Shown: positions 1 to 9,152 of the stretch, in pieces
How the letters are laid out: each line of letters starts with the position of its first letter
How positions within the stretch are numbered: the first letter of the stretch is position 1
Source of the DNA: Planctomycetota bacterium
GTDB taxonomy: Bacteria > Planctomycetota > Planctomycetia > Pirellulales > Pirellulaceae
Direction: 5' to 3'
DNA length: 37,103 nt
Assembly (NCBI GenBank): GCA_024277285.1
Contig: JAJRVM010000104.1
Location: 1 to 37,103, forward strand
Notes under the pieces: model-generated
The model's database searches: none
What the model saw: only the letters and a program-made list of their open reading frames with translations
Told to the model about the DNA's origin: nothing
Position numbers and translations under genes: made by a program

Positions 1-235
1 ACCAACCGTCGCCAGCTCCGATGTCGACGACCGCATCGCCCTTTTGCAAGTCGAGTTCGTTGAGGATAAATTCGCTCTTGGCTCGATGGGGATTTACTTT
101 GTCGCCCTGGCGACGATGCTGACCTGCGTCTGAGATCCGGGTACTCGAGCGTGTCTGGGAAAATGCGTTGTTCGAGGTAAATGCAAAAGTTGCGAATGCG
201 ACCAGCGCGATAAGCGAATAGTGAGTTCGGTTCAT
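1..235 (-). CDS. Exported class I SAM-dependent methyltransferase, N-terminal part (cut by window edge)
   Basis: The reverse strand opens with ATG at 235 and reads 78 codons to the window edge without a stop. Residues 1-26 look like a signal peptide (N-R near the start, hydrophobic stretch LIALVAFATFAF, then NNAFSQ). A class I methyltransferase motif I, VVDIGAGDG, follows at about residues 69-77, where S-adenosylmethionine normally binds. A GGGGGATAGGGCC stretch just upstream can serve as ribosome binding site and supports this start. The family is clear from motif I, but the substrate is not visible because the rest lies outside the window. A signal peptide on a SAM-dependent enzyme is odd, since SAM is cytoplasmic. 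Such proteins do recur in planctomycetes. Confidence 0.75.
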   Translation of the reverse strand, partial: MNRTHYSLIALVAFATFAFTSNNAFSQTRSSTRISDAGQHRRQGDKVNPHRAKSEFILNELDLQKGDAVVDIGAGDGW

Positions 236-304
236 GGCCCTATCCCCCAGTTCATTTTGTGATTCATTGCTGCGCAGGATAGGTCAGGACGCTGCAGAAT
301 TCAA

Positions 305-454
305 GTGTTACGGCTGAAATTCGTGAACGCATACGTCGTCGCCGACGGCTTCGAATACGAAGGTGAGCGTTTTCGGTCGCTGTCGGGAATCGCCAAGGCG
401 GTCACCGGGACGCACATCAGCGGCTTTCACTTCTTCCGATTGTGGAGAGACAAA
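305..454 (+). pseudogene. DUF2924 protein, C-terminal remnant
   Basis: The reading frame at 305-454 encodes the typical end of DUF2924 proteins: [20 protein letters not shown] followed by [14 protein letters not shown]. The family is normally well over 100 residues and has an N-terminal part that is absent here, so only the tail remains. DUF2924 genes usually sit directly upstream of large serine recombinase genes, which is also the arrangement here. The tail runs in frame into the recombinase start at 455 with no stop codon between them. I read this as a decayed mobile-element module; no intact version is in the window. Confidence 0.65.
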
Positions 455-718
455 ATGAGCCGCAGTAAGAAACCGAAAACGCCAGCAGTTCGCTGCGCCA
501 TTTACACGCGGAAGTCGACAGAGGAAGGTCTCGACCTGGAATTCAATTCGCTCGACGCCCAGCGTGAATCGGCCGAGGCGTTCATCGCCAGTCAGCAACA
601 GGAGGGCTGGGAATGCGTCGAAGCCAGGCTGTCTCACCCCCTTGGCCCCGCATTGGCGGGGACTGCTCGTCAGAGACGGACAGTCTTCAGCCGTAATAAA
701 CGGGCCCATGCCCGTTAA
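455..718 (+). pseudogene. Large serine recombinase, N-terminal remnant
   Basis: From ATG 455, preceded by GGAGAG, the frame encodes the start of a resolvase/invertase domain: [20 protein letters not shown], then [13 protein letters not shown] and GWECV. The serine in YTRKS is the expected catalytic nucleophile. Homology stops at about 620; the following residues ([14 protein letters not shown] onward) do not resemble a recombinase, and no other frame resumes the domain. An intact enzyme would be roughly 500 residues, so only about 55 remain. The break is an insertion/deletion junction rather than a simple frameshift. The product would be inactive. Confidence 0.7.
699..716 (-). terminator. Candidate hairpin terminator downstream of the GH78 gene
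   Basis: AACGGGC and GCCCGTT form a perfect 7-bp stem around a 4-nt loop, 45 bp past the stop of the minus-strand gene at 761. On the minus strand it is followed by TATTA, only a weak U-tract. A second hairpin (CCCCGC/GCGGGG, 646-661) lies next to it. The pair may instead be dispersed palindromes rather than a true terminator. Confidence 0.35.
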
Positions 719-760
719 AGATTCTCCGGGGTAGACGTACCGAAATGTGATGATAACTGG

Positions 761-3700
761 TTACGGCGCATCCACATCAAAGCGATAAGTACCCGGCAGC
801 ATCCGTAGTACAACGTGCCCCGCTTCACGCCGCAATTGCCTCAGGCCGGGTACGTTACGGATCGCTTGACCGGATTCGCGAAGCCGTGCGTTCTTCTGGG
901 CGGGTACCCAGACGGTGGCAGTTGTGTTGGGTGGCACGGTTATTTGCCAGTGCAGTTCCTGCCCGTCACGTTCCCAACGGCTGGTGATCAAACCGTAAGG
1001 CGATTCGTGTGTGGCTTTAACGAATTTCAGGTCACCAACCAGCAACGGCTTCATGATGATGTGCTTGAAGGCGGGCTGAGTAGGATCGGCTTGGATGCCG
1101 GCCAGATTTTCATAGAACCAGATCACGAGATCGCCGACCAGCATCACGTGATTCCCGGAATTCATGGCAGGGTCGGCTGTGTCGCCGTTCCACAGTTCCC
1201 AGATCGTGGTGGCTCCTTTCTTGACCATGTAGCCCCAACTCGGATAATCCGTGGTGGTCGCAAAACCGTACACGAGATCGGGTCGACCGCCGTCGGTCAA
1301 GACACGACTGAGCCACTGGCCACCAACTAGGCCGGTTCCCACGTGGCCGTTGGTCTCGTGCGTGATTTTGTCGATCAAGTGGTCGAACACTGCTTTTCGT
1401 TCGTCGTCGGGGACCATATCGAAAGCAAGCGGTAGCACAGATGTGGTTTGCGCGCCGTTGTCATATTGGCCGAGACCGCGACGCAGGTACTTGGCGTTCA
1501 GCCCCTTCTTGAGCCGCTGCGCCAATGCCGCAAACCGTTTCGCATCTGCTGGCCGGTCGAGCATTGTCGCGTAACGAGTCATTAAGTTCAAACAGTAGTA
1601 GAAGTAAGTAGTACCAAGGATCGGTCCTGCGGTTTTGCGTGCTGGGTCTTTCGAGTGAATCAGTTGAGGGTCTTCGGGTGGCACACACCAGTCGCCGTAG
1701 TTGTCGCGCGGCATGATGTCATCGTCGGTGACGAAACTACTCATAAAGTCGATCCACTTGACCATGCTTGGGTAAGCCACTCGGATCGTTCGCGCATCAC
1801 CAAATTGCTCGTACAGCATCCCCGGAACGATCACCAAGCTTGCCGGCCACGTCACATTGTCACTGTAGAATGGCCAGTAGGCGGGGCACACATCGGAGAC
1901 GCTGCCGGTTTCCTTCTGCGAATCGATCATATCCTGTACCCACTTGGCATAGAGCGGCCCGTTCTGGAACATGAACGATTCACCTTTGCACTCGGCCGAA
2001 CGATCGCCCAGCCATCCCTGTCGCTCGTCCCGTTGCGGACAATCGGTGGGGATACTGCGATAGTTCCCTCGTACTCCCCAAACGATGTTTGAATAGATCT
2101 GATTGATGGTCGGTTGCGAACAGGCGAAAGTTCCAGCGGTCTTCAGGTCGTCGTTGACGACGCAACCGACGATGGCATCGAGCGGTGGACGGCCGGGAAA
2201 TCCGATCATTTCCACAAAGCGAAAACCGTGGTAGGTGAAACGCGGTTCGTAGGTTTCCGTGCCTTGGCCCTTGAGCGTATAGACGTCAGTAACTTTGGCG
2301 CCGCGAAGATTCCTGACATCAAGCATGCCGTTGGTTTGCAGCGTTTCGGCATGCCGCAGTCTTACGACCGTACCAGCAGGGCCTGCAACGCGCAGACGGC
2401 ACCAACCAACCAGATTCTGACCGAGATCATAGATGAACACGCCAGGCTCTGGCTCCGTGATCTTCCGAGGACGAATGTGTTCGGTCACGCGAATCGGATC
2501 AAGCATCGGCGTCGTCAATTTGCCGGCTGGCGCCGACACGACTCGTGCCGCTTGCCAGGCGCTGTCATCGAAACCGGTTTGATCCCAACCGGGCATCTCG
2601 CGTCGTGCATCGTAGTTCTCGCCGTCGTACTCGTTATTGGCCACTATCGGTCCATCAGTCGTAATCTTCCACGAGCGGTCACTGACCACGATTTGACGTG
2701 ATCCATCGGCGTAATCGATTACTAATTGCAACAGCAATTTTGGGAATCCGTAGCTGACGGTTCCTGTTGGTACGGTCGCGCGCGGTGCATAGTAGCGACC
2801 GTTTCCTAACCACACGCCCACGGCGTTATCACCCTGGGTAATCTGCCGAGTCACATCGAACGTCAGATACGGTACCTGTTTGGTATAGTCGGTCAGCGCG
2901 GGCGAAAGGACGTGATCGCCAACTTTCTTGCCGTTGACATAAAGCTCGGATAGGCCCAACCCGCTGTAATAGACCATCGCTCGCGTGATTGAATCTGCAG
3001 CGGAGAATTCCTTGCGCAACATGCGCGCGGCCAACGTGCGCGACTCGTCGCCTACGGTAACCTGGCCCCATGGGCCACCACCTGCGGCAGTAAGCACTTC
3101 GGCCTTTTTCCATTGGCTATCGTCGTATTCCAGCGCGGTCCATGTACCCGACTCGCGGTTAACACTGAGCCATTGTCCATCGGTTGGAATAACGATTGGA
3201 TCACCCGTCTCAAATTCGACTTGCAACATGCCGATAAGCCCCGCCGGGTTGGGGCCCTGCCCAGCGTTTTTGACCCAAGCGGCGACCACATTGCGTCCAG
3301 CGCGCACGCTTTTGGTCACATCCATCACGGCGGCAATCTGGTACTTGTTGCCCTGTCCGGCATGTGCCCCGTTGACGGCCGTGGCAAACTCGTTGTCCCC
3401 AGCCAAGACAAGCTCGGCGCTAACTATCGGTCGGTCGGCGGGTAGGTCGAAGATGCGGCGGAAGTACCGCGTGCCGACAGGAGCCGCGGAAAGTGCCTTC
3501 TCGCCCGGATACCAGATCCATTGTGCGTTAGCTTTGACCAGCGGGCTGGCTGCGGCAGACGCGGGCGGTTCATCAAGACCGATCCACTTGGCCTGCCAGT
3601 CGTTCGACTTCAGCAGGCCCATTGTCCAAAGAGCAGACTCGCTCCAATCGGACGGCTCGCCGGCTTCATCCCAGACGCGTACCTTCCACCAACACGCTTG

Positions 3701-4033
3701 TTCCGACGCGAGTGGTCGACCGGCGTAGACCAGGTTCAGTGACTGGCCGGAAGCTACCTTCCCCGTGTCCCACAGATCACCTTCGTTACTCGACAGCGCG
3801 TTGTCGCTGGTGGCCACGAGTACCTGATAGGCCGTTTGACACTGACCACGCGCGTTCAAATCCAACGCGTTGAGTTGCCAGCTGAGACGAGGTTGCGTTG
3901 ATGCAACGCCGCGCGGATTGGACAAGTACTCGCAACTCAATCCGACTGGCATAACCGTAGCGGCGAACGAAGGAGTTGCCAGTGCCAGCCAAACGCTCAG
4001 CACGACGGCGGATACGGAGAGAAGTGTCTTCAT
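761..4033 (-). CDS. Secreted alpha-L-rhamnosidase, GH78
   Basis: This 1090-residue exported enzyme should remove terminal alpha-L-rhamnose from polysaccharides or glycosides. A signal peptide is clear at residues 1-24 (LLSVSAVVLSVWLALATPSFA). An N-terminal beta-sandwich with an inserted sandwich at about 165-340 is followed by the rhamnosidase N domain (about 340-510) and the (alpha/alpha)6 barrel from about 635. The barrel holds the GH78 hallmark DCPQRDERQGWLGD at 664-677, whose DER glutamate (E670) is the expected general acid, and TTIWELWNG, whose E946 is the expected base partner. The length suits the large multidomain members. The gene begins 55 bp after the next rhamnosidase-like gene and is probably cotranscribed with it. 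Linkage specificity cannot be read from the sequence. Confidence 0.93.
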   Translation of the reverse strand: MKTLLSVSAVVLSVWLALATPSFAATVMPVGLSCEYLSNPRGVASTQPRLSWQLNALDLNARGQCQTAYQVLVATSDNALSSNEGDLWDTGKVASGQSLNLVYAGRPLASEQACWWKVRVWDEAGEPSDWSESALWTMGLLKSNDWQAKWIGLDEPPASAAASPLVKANAQWIWYPGEKALSAAPVGTRYFRRIFDLPADRPIVSAELVLAGDNEFATAVNGAHAGQGNKYQIAAVMDVTKSVRAGRNVVAAWVKNAGQGPNPAGLIGMLQVEFETGDPIVIPTDGQWLSVNRESGTWTALEYDDSQWKKAEVLTAAGGGPWGQVTVGDESRTLAARMLRKEFSAADSITRAMVYYSGLGLSELYVNGKKVGDHVLSPALTDYTKQVPYLTFDVTRQITQGDNAVGVWLGNGRYYAPRATVPTGTVSYGFPKLLLQLVIDYADGSRQIVVSDRSWKITTDGPIVANNEYDGENYDARREMPGWDQTGFDDSAWQAARVVSAPAGKLTTPMLDPIRVTEHIRPRKITEPEPGVFIYDLGQNLVGWCRLRVAGPAGTVVRLRHAETLQTNGMLDVRNLRGAKVTDVYTLKGQGTETYEPRFTYHGFRFVEMIGFPGRPPLDAIVGCVVNDDLKTAGTFACSQPTINQIYSNIVWGVRGNYRSIPTDCPQRDERQGWLGDRSAECKGESFMFQNGPLYAKWVQDMIDSQKETGSVSDVCPAYWPFYSDNVTWPASLVIVPGMLYEQFGDARTIRVAYPSMVKWIDFMSSFVTDDDIMPRDNYGDWCVPPEDPQLIHSKDPARKTAGPILGTTYFYYCLNLMTRYATMLDRPADAKRFAALAQRLKKGLNAKYLRRGLGQYDNGAQTTSVLPLAFDMVPDDERKAVFDHLIDKITHETNGHVGTGLVGGQWLSRVLTDGGRPDLVYGFATTTDYPSWGYMVKKGATTIWELWNGDTADPAMNSGNHVMLVGDLVIWFYENLAGIQADPTQPAFKHIIMKPLLVGDLKFVKATHESPYGLITSRWERDGQELHWQITVPPNTTATVWVPAQKNARLRESGQAIRNVPGLRQLRREAGHVVLRMLPGTYRFDVDAP

Positions 4034-4088
4034 GATGTGCGATCCTGGTGTGGGGAAAAAGTGCAGATCTACTGGGCTAGCAAGCTCA

Positions 4089-6515
4089 TCACTGTTCGAT
4101 CAGCTTCTTACCACTGAGGTTTTCGATATCGACTCGGTATCCCTGAGGCATATCGACGTGATAGCTGATTTGATTGCCTTGCTGCCGCCATCGCAGCGAT
4201 ACGGGACCATCGACGGTTGGAAGCGTGCCACTGCATTGCTGCAAACGAAGTACGCTAAACCGCGCCGTGACGCGTCTTTGGTTGACGTCAATATGCGTGA
4301 TTCCTAGCACGTCACGAAACAGCGTATGCACAATGTGCGAGGCGAATCCGTGGTCGCAACTTGCCTCCGGCCGATCATGTTCCCACAGTGTGCCTGTTCG
4401 CTCGGCCATGAACAGCAAGTACGCACTCGATTCGTCCAAGATCTGCTGGCCGCAACCGTTCTGAGAAAGCAATTCAAATCGGAGCATATTGCCAATAAAG
4501 GAGTTGGCAAAACCGACATCCGAGTGGGCTTTTGTCTGCTTGCGGTCGGGACCGAATTCGCCGCGTAGTGTTTCCCATAACGGGGCATGCGTCTTGAGTG
4601 TTGCAACACCGAAAAAGAAAGCGAAATACTGGCAGACTTCGGTGCGGTTCCTAGTTACTTGCAACTTTCCATTCTTGCGCATGGCATTGTCGACAAAGAA
4701 GGTTCCATCTAACGACTGTTGCCGAATCATCTGTCGAATGCGGTCGGCTTTCTGCTCCAATTCCTTGACGCCATACAGTCGAGCCGCAGCCGACAAGGCC
4801 CCGGCGTACAGCATATTGCTGGGGTAATTCACATCTTGAACGTACTTGTTAGCGTCCGACCACTCGACGAAAACCCATCCATCCAGTTTTTCAAGTAGCC
4901 CGTCTTCATTTTCGAACGGTTTGAAATAGTCGAACAGCCGCAGTACTTTACCTCGCAACGCGTCGACCATCGCTTTGTCGCCACTGCGTTGCAAATACTC
5001 TTCCAACTGCACGACAAACCAGAGTGACCAATTCGGAATAAACACGCCGTCATTGTGGTCCGCAGGATAACACATCGGCAGCATGCCCGCGGGCAAGTAC
5101 TCGAAGTGATCGGGCAGGAGGAAATTCTCGAAGAAGTTCTTTTCGACCTGTGTCGTGCCGGTCACGTCGTGCGCGACTCGCGCCGTAAAAAAACTGTCGC
5201 AAAGCCAACCGGCGCGTTCGCGCGACGGGCAGTCCATGAAAATATCCACGGCGTTTTGTCGATACGTCTCGATACCGGCCGCGTAGATTCGGTTCAGTCG
5301 TTCGTCACGGCAAGAGAATTTGGCCACCTGCGGTTGCGGGTGTTTGTATTCCCGCAAGTGAATGTAAGTGACATCACACGCTCCCGTTACACAGATCAAC
5401 TTCAAATAGCGAAGCGTGTACGGTTCGAGTGACTCCACCTTGTACTCACCCGGTTGCAGATTGTAGCTGATTACATTGACGCACCCCAGTCGCTTGAAAT
5501 CGACATCATCACCGGACAGGATCTCATCAAACGCCAGCCAGAGTCGGCAAGGCGTTTTGCACGTTACCCTGGCACCTGGCATGCCTGTCACGTTTACGCC
5601 CAGGTCGACAATCTGATAAGTGCCTTGGGATAGCGTGAGTTTGGCGCCGGGCTGATAGGGTTGATCTACTGCGGCTGTCTGCACTGACGCGTATTGTTGG
5701 AGTTCGATGGAAGGTATGACGGCCAATTCACGCTCAGGGTATCCCTTTAGCTTAGAGCTGATATTGACCAGCGACCGGTCTTTCCAGAGTGGTTTCGCGG
5801 GCACCTGCTTCGTGACGCGACCACGCGAAACCACTCGCACAGGCTGTCGCACCTCGAACTGCGGAAGAGGGACGCGGCGCGGCAAGAGTTGCTTGGAGGC
5901 TACGCGAGATATCACCACCTCCGAATCGGCCATCGGCTGTTTGGCAGCACGCCATTGGTCACAGCCTGGTGACAATCGGTAGACTTCGATAAACGGTCGT
6001 TGAAAGCTGTACCGCTGCACTTTTTGAACACGTTCGGTGAGGAGGGTCGCGTGAAACGAAGTGTTCTCAGCGGCAGTCGCCGCAAGCAACTTGTCACCAT
6101 TTGTGATCTCGGCTTGCAAGAACGAAGGCTGGTCCAACGTGTCGTAACTATTCACGTTGTAACCCACAACTTCGATCGCGACCGTGTTCTTGCCGTCACG
6201 CAGGTAGGGGGTTAGTGAAAGTTCGTCAACGCGATAATATCCGTGCGGGCCCCGTGCCGGCCCATAAGCGATGAAGTGGTTGTTGATCCACGCGCGGTAG
6301 ACCGTTGAGCAAGCGAGTCGCAGCGTCACGGGCTGGTGCGCTTGGCTAGTGAAATCTGCTCGGAAACCGATTGCCAAGTTCATTTCCGTTTCGCGCCCCG
6401 CTGCCCAGACCGGCTGAGCCGCATGGAACGGTTTGAGTTGGTCGCTTCCGTTGCAGCAGGCGGCAAACACTCCCAGTACGCCTGCCATGCCAATGAACCA
6501 TCGCAGCTGAATCAT
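4089..6515 (-). CDS. GH78-like alpha-L-rhamnosidase family protein, exported
   Basis: An 808-residue protein from ATG 6515, chosen because CGGGAG lies 7 bases upstream and the hydrophobic leader (MIQLRWFIGMAGVLGVFAAC) follows at once; the open frame extends further up but that part looks non-coding. The leader ends in Ala-Ala-Cys-Cys, so it may be a lipoprotein, although the lipobox is imperfect (Phe at -3). Beta-sandwich segments cover about residues 30-390. The helical barrel carries MDCPSRERAGWLCD (about 427-440), the divergent-GH78 counterpart of the DER-GW motif, with E433 as likely acid. GTLWEHDRPEAS near 708-719 offers E712 as the second carboxylate. Both key positions are kept, so it is probably active, but its specificity may differ from classical rhamnosidases. 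Confidence 0.85.
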   Translation of the reverse strand: MIQLRWFIGMAGVLGVFAACCNGSDQLKPFHAAQPVWAAGRETEMNLAIGFRADFTSQAHQPVTLRLACSTVYRAWINNHFIAYGPARGPHGYYRVDELSLTPYLRDGKNTVAIEVVGYNVNSYDTLDQPSFLQAEITNGDKLLAATAAENTSFHATLLTERVQKVQRYSFQRPFIEVYRLSPGCDQWRAAKQPMADSEVVISRVASKQLLPRRVPLPQFEVRQPVRVVSRGRVTKQVPAKPLWKDRSLVNISSKLKGYPERELAVIPSIELQQYASVQTAAVDQPYQPGAKLTLSQGTYQIVDLGVNVTGMPGARVTCKTPCRLWLAFDEILSGDDVDFKRLGCVNVISYNLQPGEYKVESLEPYTLRYLKLICVTGACDVTYIHLREYKHPQPQVAKFSCRDERLNRIYAAGIETYRQNAVDIFMDCPSRERAGWLCDSFFTARVAHDVTGTTQVEKNFFENFLLPDHFEYLPAGMLPMCYPADHNDGVFIPNWSLWFVVQLEEYLQRSGDKAMVDALRGKVLRLFDYFKPFENEDGLLEKLDGWVFVEWSDANKYVQDVNYPSNMLYAGALSAAARLYGVKELEQKADRIRQMIRQQSLDGTFFVDNAMRKNGKLQVTRNRTEVCQYFAFFFGVATLKTHAPLWETLRGEFGPDRKQTKAHSDVGFANSFIGNMLRFELLSQNGCGQQILDESSAYLLFMAERTGTLWEHDRPEASCDHGFASHIVHTLFRDVLGITHIDVNQRRVTARFSVLRLQQCSGTLPTVDGPVSLRWRQQGNQISYHVDMPQGYRVDIENLSGKKLIEQ

Positions 6516-6618
6516 GCTGATACTCCCGGGTTGTGGCGCGGGTTGTGCCCGCAGGCGGAGCGCGACTGCGGATGTACGTTCCGAGCGGCCTTCGCGAAAT
6601 GTGCAACGAGTTGAAACA

Positions 6619-7365
6619 TTACTTCCTGGGAACCGTAAGCTCTTGCTTCGTGAGCATGCGATAGCGTATGTTACGCAACGCCCCGGTCGTGTCACCCCAG
6701 GTGGCAATTCCAAACGGCAGACAAGGTTCCATTTCCGAGGTCACGGTAAGCTTGCGATTCTCCGTCTCAAGTTTGCAGATCTCTTCGTCATCAACGAATG
6801 CGGTCACTTCCTTGTCGGTCACGCGCACGCGGACGCGATACCACGTCTTGTTCTTGAAGTCGCACGAGCTGCATGTTTCATTTTCGTCCGCACGATAGTT
6901 GTCGACACACGACAGTCCCGTCAGGTTGCCACCCCATCCTCCGAGAATCAACGTCAGGGCCTGGTCGCCAACAGGAAACGACATGCCGACAAAAAAATCG
7001 TAGCCATCGACGCGCTGTGCTTCGAGTCGCACTTCGTAGTTCGTCTTCGGGAATTTACCAGTCCAGCGGATCCCCGTCGCAAAGGTGCCACCGTTGAGCA
7101 CCATGTTGCCATCCTTGACATCAACCTTGCCAGCATCCTCGTAGTCGTAGCCATCTGGTTTTTTCCAGCCCTTCATTTGCTTGCCATCGAACAAGACGGT
7201 CCATTTCTCGCTCGGTTTCTTTTCCGCCGTTTGTTTCTTGACGGCTTTCTTGTCGTTGACGACAGGCTTTGTTTCCTTGCCTTTGGGCGTTTTGTCTTGG
7301 GCCGCTAGTGGCGCGGCACAAACCGTCAATGCGGCCAGCAATACGACAGAGATCAACGTTCGCAT
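6619..7365 (-). CDS. Secreted DUF1080 (3-keto-disaccharide hydrolase-type) domain protein
   Basis: A 248-residue protein starting at ATG 7365, with AAAGGA 9 bases upstream. A signal peptide (residues 1-22, ending APLAAQ) leads into a Lys/Thr-rich linker (about 24-53) and then one concanavalin-like DUF1080 sandwich opening with WTVLFDGKQMKGWK, the family's hallmark. Typical inner-strand features follow (KTWYRVRVRVTDKEVTAFVD; FGIATWGDTTGALRNIRYR). The domain is very abundant in planctomycetes and was named after 3-keto-disaccharide hydrolases; it may hydrolyse or only bind sugars. It sits 103 bp ahead of a rhamnosidase-like gene in the same direction, which supports a carbohydrate role. The lysine-rich linker may tether it to an anionic surface (inference). 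Confidence 0.82.
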   Translation of the reverse strand: MRTLISVVLLAALTVCAAPLAAQDKTPKGKETKPVVNDKKAVKKQTAEKKPSEKWTVLFDGKQMKGWKKPDGYDYEDAGKVDVKDGNMVLNGGTFATGIRWTGKFPKTNYEVRLEAQRVDGYDFFVGMSFPVGDQALTLILGGWGGNLTGLSCVDNYRADENETCSSCDFKNKTWYRVRVRVTDKEVTAFVDDEEICKLETENRKLTVTSEMEPCLPFGIATWGDTTGALRNIRYRMLTKQELTVPRK

Positions 7366-7499
7366 CGTGGTGGGTCCTTTGCTATCGGTGGGAGACAAAG
7401 CGAAAGCCAAGCCTTGAGTCTATTCTATTGTATTGCAACGGGGAAGTTATCAAGGACCGGGAGGTTGCCGTAGGGTGCGCCAGAAGTGACTTTGCGCAA

Positions 7500-8597
7500 C
7501 TAGATGCTTTGCAGTAGGCCTAACATCTTTCTATCCAGCTTGCGGCCGTGAAAGTCTTCGTATTGCACATCGGCACGTTTCGAATCCAAGATGCCGAAAC
7601 TGCCGCGGAAGTTCCACACAGCGTAGCCGACATTCTGTTCCGCCAGCACTTCCAGTACGTCGCGCAGCCACGCGAGAGCAATCGGGTGTGGAGTCTTGTT
7701 GTAACAACCGCATTCGCCACAATGTACACCGACCCCCTCGCGAGCCAGGTCGAACCAAGGCCGATACAGCTCTTCCAGACGTTTGCGGTCCCACTTGTGT
7801 GCCGTCCCCTCCTTGTCGGGCCAGACCGGTTCCGGGAACCGGTCCCCATTGACCCAGGACGCTTTGTAGTGACTGATTTGCATGGGATCGTAGCCGCGCA
7901 TACTCTGGCCCACCTTCAGATCAATCACCTCCGGGACCGTGTCGCGCCCCCAACGCAATCCATCGACAATAACATAGCGTTTGGGGTCTGCTTCTCGAAT
8001 TGCCTTGACGGCCGCTCGCACCACGCGTTCGTAGTCCGCTCGACTCATCAGCTTGTCCGGATTGCGCGGCTCGTTAATCAAATCGAAACTCAGCTGTTTT
8101 GAGTCAATACCGCGGTAACGCTTGGCAAACATGTTCCAGTGCCAGCAGAATGCTTTTTCCGCCGCGGCGTCTTTCCAGAGATTGAGTTTTTCTTTGGGTG
8201 GATTGACGCAGTAGCCTGGGCCACGGTGAAAGTTCAAGCTGACGTGCAGCCCATATTTCTGACCGTACTGAACAACTCGATCGATCTGCTCAAGTGTTTG
8301 TTCCTTGACCTCGTACCAATCGTCTGGAGCCCACAGTGTGTACGACATGGGCAAGCGAAGGAAATTGAATCCCCAGTCTTGCATCCAACGAAAATCATCT
8401 TCCTCGGGCTGCGCACCGCTATGCTCCGTAAAGAAGTAGGTCAGATTGAAGCCTCTCCAGCGTGGCAACACGGTTTGCGCCGGAGTCTGTCTTGCCTCGG
8501 CCATTGCCATCGCGACGGGACCTGTCACTGCCGCGGCACCAAGTGCTCCTGCCGCCGTCGATACAAATGTTCGTCGTGTCCACTGCTGTGCGTTCAT
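7500..8597 (-). CDS. Secreted GH5 glycoside hydrolase (cellulase-like)
   Basis: A 365-residue enzyme from ATG 8597, preceded by GAAGGG at good spacing. The N-terminus has a twin-arginine type signal (TRRTFVSTAAGALGAAAVTG), so export in the folded state by Tat is likely. The TIM barrel begins RGFNLTYFF and shows family-5 landmarks: NFLRLP on strand 2, LNFHRGPGY on strand 3, FDLINEPRN with E176 as acid/base, and VGVHCGECG with E295 as nucleophile. AVWNFRGSFGILDS holds the late-barrel tryptophan. The size is right for one catalytic domain without a binding module. It is probably the first gene of the minus-strand run down to 761. GH5 covers cellulases, mannanases and others, so the substrate is open. 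Confidence 0.92.
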   Translation of the reverse strand: MNAQQWTRRTFVSTAAGALGAAAVTGPVAMAMAEARQTPAQTVLPRWRGFNLTYFFTEHSGAQPEEDDFRWMQDWGFNFLRLPMSYTLWAPDDWYEVKEQTLEQIDRVVQYGQKYGLHVSLNFHRGPGYCVNPPKEKLNLWKDAAAEKAFCWHWNMFAKRYRGIDSKQLSFDLINEPRNPDKLMSRADYERVVRAAVKAIREADPKRYVIVDGLRWGRDTVPEVIDLKVGQSMRGYDPMQISHYKASWVNGDRFPEPVWPDKEGTAHKWDRKRLEELYRPWFDLAREGVGVHCGECGCYNKTPHPIALAWLRDVLEVLAEQNVGYAVWNFRGSFGILDSKRADVQYEDFHGRKLDRKMLGLLQSI

Positions 8598-9152
8598 GTT
8601 GTTTCCCTTCAGCTCTGGCATTGTTCTAGGTGATTAATGAGTCCAACGAATCGTTGATTAGTTATCCACTGTCGACCCGAGCGGCTATGTTCGCCAGGTT
8701 CCTGAACCGTCTCCTGGGATTCGATACTTCTTGCTCTCACGTCGGTTGACGCCGAATCATCGTGCCGCTGTCCACCGTGGTGGTTATTGACGTTTCCAGC
8801 TGGACAACGGCCCGATGGCCACTATAGCTTACCCGTTGTGGCTTAAACTGTGTGGACGGCGGCTTCCCGTTGATTCCGATTCTCCAGCTGGATTGTCGAT
8901 ATAGTCAGGTCTCTTAGGTCCTTTCAGGGGTGGGGCGAGACGCTCCGTTTGACGATCGTGAAGTGTCATGCCACAATCACACAGGACTGAGAACCTGTTC
9001 ACACAACCTGGTCAGCTCGTTAAATCGTTCGGCATTCGTTACGTCCGCATGAAGTCTTATGACAGGTTCTGAATCTGCTTGGTTATCGCCGAGCGTCAAC
9101 TTGGGATTGTATGCTTTTGACTGGCCATGCCAAAACTCTGGAGCACCTCATC
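8598..9152. other. Divergent intergenic region, no gene
   Basis: These 555 bases separate the GH5 gene (-) and the sulfatase gene (+) and must hold the promoters of both. I see no coding frame that resembles a protein and no convincing -35/-10 pair. The only structure is two copies of the 10-bp palindrome TCCAGCTGGA and a small CCACC-GT-GGTGG hairpin near 8772. Confidence 0.6.
8795..8892. repeat. Two copies of the palindrome TCCAGCTGGA, 88 bp apart
   Basis: The perfect 10-bp palindrome TCCAGCTGGA occurs at 8795-8804 and 8883-8892 in the region between the divergent GH5 and sulfatase genes. The two sites are 88 bp apart, close to eight helical turns. This is a plausible operator pair, but the same word also occurs inside the DUF2293 gene near 34902, so chance is not excluded. 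Confidence 0.35.

Noticed and set aside
308..709. 133-codon minus-strand frame across the recombinase remnant
   Set aside because: The plus-strand frame has clear DUF2924 and resolvase sequence; the minus frame has none.
6516..6713. N-terminal extension of the GH78-like gene upstream of ATG 6515
   Set aside because: The extension has Arg/Cys/Ser-rich shadow composition, and the lipoprotein-like leader with a ribosome site begins at 6515.
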